Below, piece after piece: positions 62,817 through 64,000 of a stretch of 64,000 nucleotides of DNA. Below the pieces are notes generated by a model that was not told the origin of the DNA, ran no database searches, and saw only the letters and a list, made by a program, of their open reading frames with translations. Position numbers and translations under genes: made by a program. Every line of letters begins with the position of its first letter. Within the stretch, counting starts at the first letter, position 1. The stretch comes from Paenibacillus lautus NBRC 15380 (lineage in GTDB: Bacteria; Bacillota; Bacilli; Paenibacillales; Paenibacillaceae), in the NCBI RefSeq assembly GCF_004000945.1, contig NZ_BIMF01000009.1, positions 170,289-234,288 on the forward strand, given 5' to 3'.

Positions 62817-63509
62817 ATGCCCAAAACCGAACGGATCCTTAAGGTCATGCAGCGGGTGTATGAACGGCAAAACTTCACCGTCGGCGAGTTAGCCGAAGAA
62901 TTCTCGGTTTCGTACCGTACGATGCTCCGCTATCTTCATGAGCTGTCTCATCTAGGTGTTCCTTTATACGCCAATGAGGGAAAAAACGGCGGTTACTCCA
63001 TTCTGACATCGCGGCAAAAGAGAGAGCGGTCCGCGCAGACGAATGAATCCATTCAGCGGATCATCAAACCGCAGACCCTGATCGTCGGCCTGGAGATGAA
63101 GCTTCCTTTTACGGCCTACTATATGTCCCAAGCCCTCAAGCCAAAGCTGTGGCAGGAACTCCAGGATCGCATGGAGGAAATTCCTTATATCCGCAAGAAA
63201 ACGTCGAATACCTTATATATTGCAGCTGTTTTGAACCGGCAGCAGATCTACCACTATGTAGCCGGAATCGAGGTAATGATGATCGGTGATACGCCAGAGC
63301 GGATGGTGGGTTTAACCTTACAGACACAGGAATATGCCATGTACACCCATGAAGGACATTCCGATCGGGAGGATACCGACCAGTCTTATGCCTATGTTAT
63401 CCAGCAGTTGAAGCAACGGGGCCTTACGCCAAACCCGGCGCTCTACAGCTTGGAACTGAGAACCTCGGTATATGCCGCTAAAGCCCAAATCTACATACCT
63501 TTAACCTGA
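62817..63509 (+). CDS. Transcriptional regulator: HTH_11-type DNA-binding plus GyrI-like domain
   Basis: A 230-residue regulator starting at ATG 62817 (AGGAG 7 bases upstream). Residues 1-62 form a DeoR/HTH_11-like winged helix (RILKVMQRVYERQNFT, VSYRTMLRYLHELSHLG, and a GYSI wing); 85-230 is a GyrI-like effector domain (KPQTLIVGLEMKLPFTAYYMS, YHYVAGIEV, YAMYTHEGH, YSLELRTS). It is divergent from the GyrI-like gene at 62229-62723 and very likely controls it. Confidence 0.88.
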   Translation: MPKTERILKVMQRVYERQNFTVGELAEEFSVSYRTMLRYLHELSHLGVPLYANEGKNGGYSILTSRQKRERSAQTNESIQRIIKPQTLIVGLEMKLPFTAYYMSQALKPKLWQELQDRMEEIPYIRKKTSNTLYIAAVLNRQQIYHYVAGIEVMMIGDTPERMVGLTLQTQEYAMYTHEGHSDREDTDQSYAYVIQQLKQRGLTPNPALYSLELRTSVYAAKAQIYIPLT

Positions 63510-63602
63510 ATGAATCAGGGACTTGCCGATTCCGAAGGTTGGTGCAATCCCGAAGTGCACCATGCTTTACATCGAGTCTCGACGGATAAGGAGAGGATAG
63601 AC

Positions 63603-63986
63603 ATGAAAAGAACAAAGTTGGTACTCTCAATGGCGGTGCTGTTGGTTATAGCCTATGTTTTGTTCGGCTTATGGATAGCTCATGACACGAAATTGATGTT
63701 GGAAAAAGCCATGAGTGGAGCAGCTGACTATGCGGATTATATGAACTCTTCAACCTATCGAAAAATAAATCCTGTCGAACGTGAATTGACGGATAAAAAA
63801 TTTGTGTATGATAAAAAATTGCATCAAACCGGATTTGTCTTTCCACTGCATTTCTTTTCTGTATCAAACACATTTGTCACGCAACAATATGAGAATCATG
63901 ATTTCGGACTCAAGGAACCTGTCCGATTAAAGCTGCGGCTAAAATCCTGGAAATGGTACGCTACGGATGCGTTTATTCAACCTTAA
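63603..63986 (+). CDS. Hypothetical single-pass membrane protein
   Basis: A 127-residue protein; ATG at 63603 is chosen since AAGGAG lies 9 bases upstream, while the frame is open from 63510. One hydrophobic helix (about 6-26) near the N terminus acts as a membrane anchor or uncleaved signal, and about 100 residues follow outside (SAADYADYMNSSTYRKI, FVYDKKLHQTGFVFPLHFF, then basic KLRLKSWKWY). No family recognised. Encoded 93 bases after the GyrI-type regulator on the same strand. Confidence 0.65.
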   Translation: MKRTKLVLSMAVLLVIAYVLFGLWIAHDTKLMLEKAMSGAADYADYMNSSTYRKINPVERELTDKKFVYDKKLHQTGFVFPLHFFSVSNTFVTQQYENHDFGLKEPVRLKLRLKSWKWYATDAFIQP

Positions 63987-64000
63987 CTCCTTGGTGATAA

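Overview
The window reads as a chromosomal segment of a spore-forming, low-complexity-repeat-poor Firmicute, most likely Paenibacillus or a close relative. Reasons: AGGAGG-type ribosome binding sites with frequent GTG and TTG starts, spore genes (a YheC/YheD ATP-grasp array, cotJABC, yhbH), the sufCDSUB order typical of Bacillales, an SLH-anchored surface protein, and meso-diaminopimelate dehydrogenase. No tRNA, rRNA, CRISPR array, prophage or insertion sequence was recognised. Most of the window looks like ordinary chromosome with many hairpin terminators. The genus call is inference from gene content.

Layout. 1-4.7 kb: four tandem ATP-grasp proteins of the YheC/YheD spore-coat type (the first cut by the window edge) plus a GNAT-like gene, all overlapping or tightly packed. 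4.8-8.9 kb: HAD phosphatase, small membrane proteins, and an OmpR-type two-component system. 8.9-10.2 kb: cotJABC. 10.2-21.8 kb: AI-2E/YtvI-type permease, CNNM/CorC protein, YfkAB radical SAM protein, MMPL exporter, HD-GYP phosphodiesterase, UppP, YunD-type nucleotidase, a MoaD-MoaE fusion and a second HD-GYP protein. 22-27.2 kb: the Suf Fe-S assembly operon, preceded by two Fur/PerR-like boxes, then Dps. 28.4-30.7 kb: mtnK-mtnA methionine salvage. 30.9-38.1 kb: YunC, small unknowns, YhbH, a large OatA-like acyltransferase with a short ORF in front of it, and a sulfurtransferase.

38.1-55 kb is the more accessory part: a leucine-rich-repeat gene broken by frameshifts, a TPR-like gene, an MFS drug exporter, an iron-siderophore module (binding lipoprotein plus AraC regulator with a fused binding domain, each with a Fur box), SMI1/KNR4-like and suppressor-of-fused-like genes of the kind often found as immunity proteins, two SDRs, a YitT-family protein behind a promoter-plus-terminator leader, glutamate dehydrogenase and diaminopimelate dehydrogenase, a MORN-repeat exported protein and a DUF3626 protein. 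55-64 kb holds an AraC/GyrI-like regulator, a 1000-residue secreted SLH protein (FG-GAP/VCBS, Calx-beta, two FN3, three SLH), a MalT-like LuxR regulator upstream of it, and a divergent pair in which both partners carry GyrI-like effector-binding domains.

Functional themes are sporulation (ATP-grasp array, CotJ, YhbH), iron and oxidative stress (Suf, Dps, the Btr-like module), cell envelope (UppP, OatA-like protein, diaminopimelate dehydrogenase, SLH protein) and c-di-GMP turnover (two HD-GYP proteins). I found no complete system that I can call new with confidence. The best leads are the yitT leader, the cotJA start embedded in a terminator, the MoaDE fusion, the permease-less siderophore module, the short ORF coupled to the acyltransferase, and the loose group of orphan immunity-like genes.
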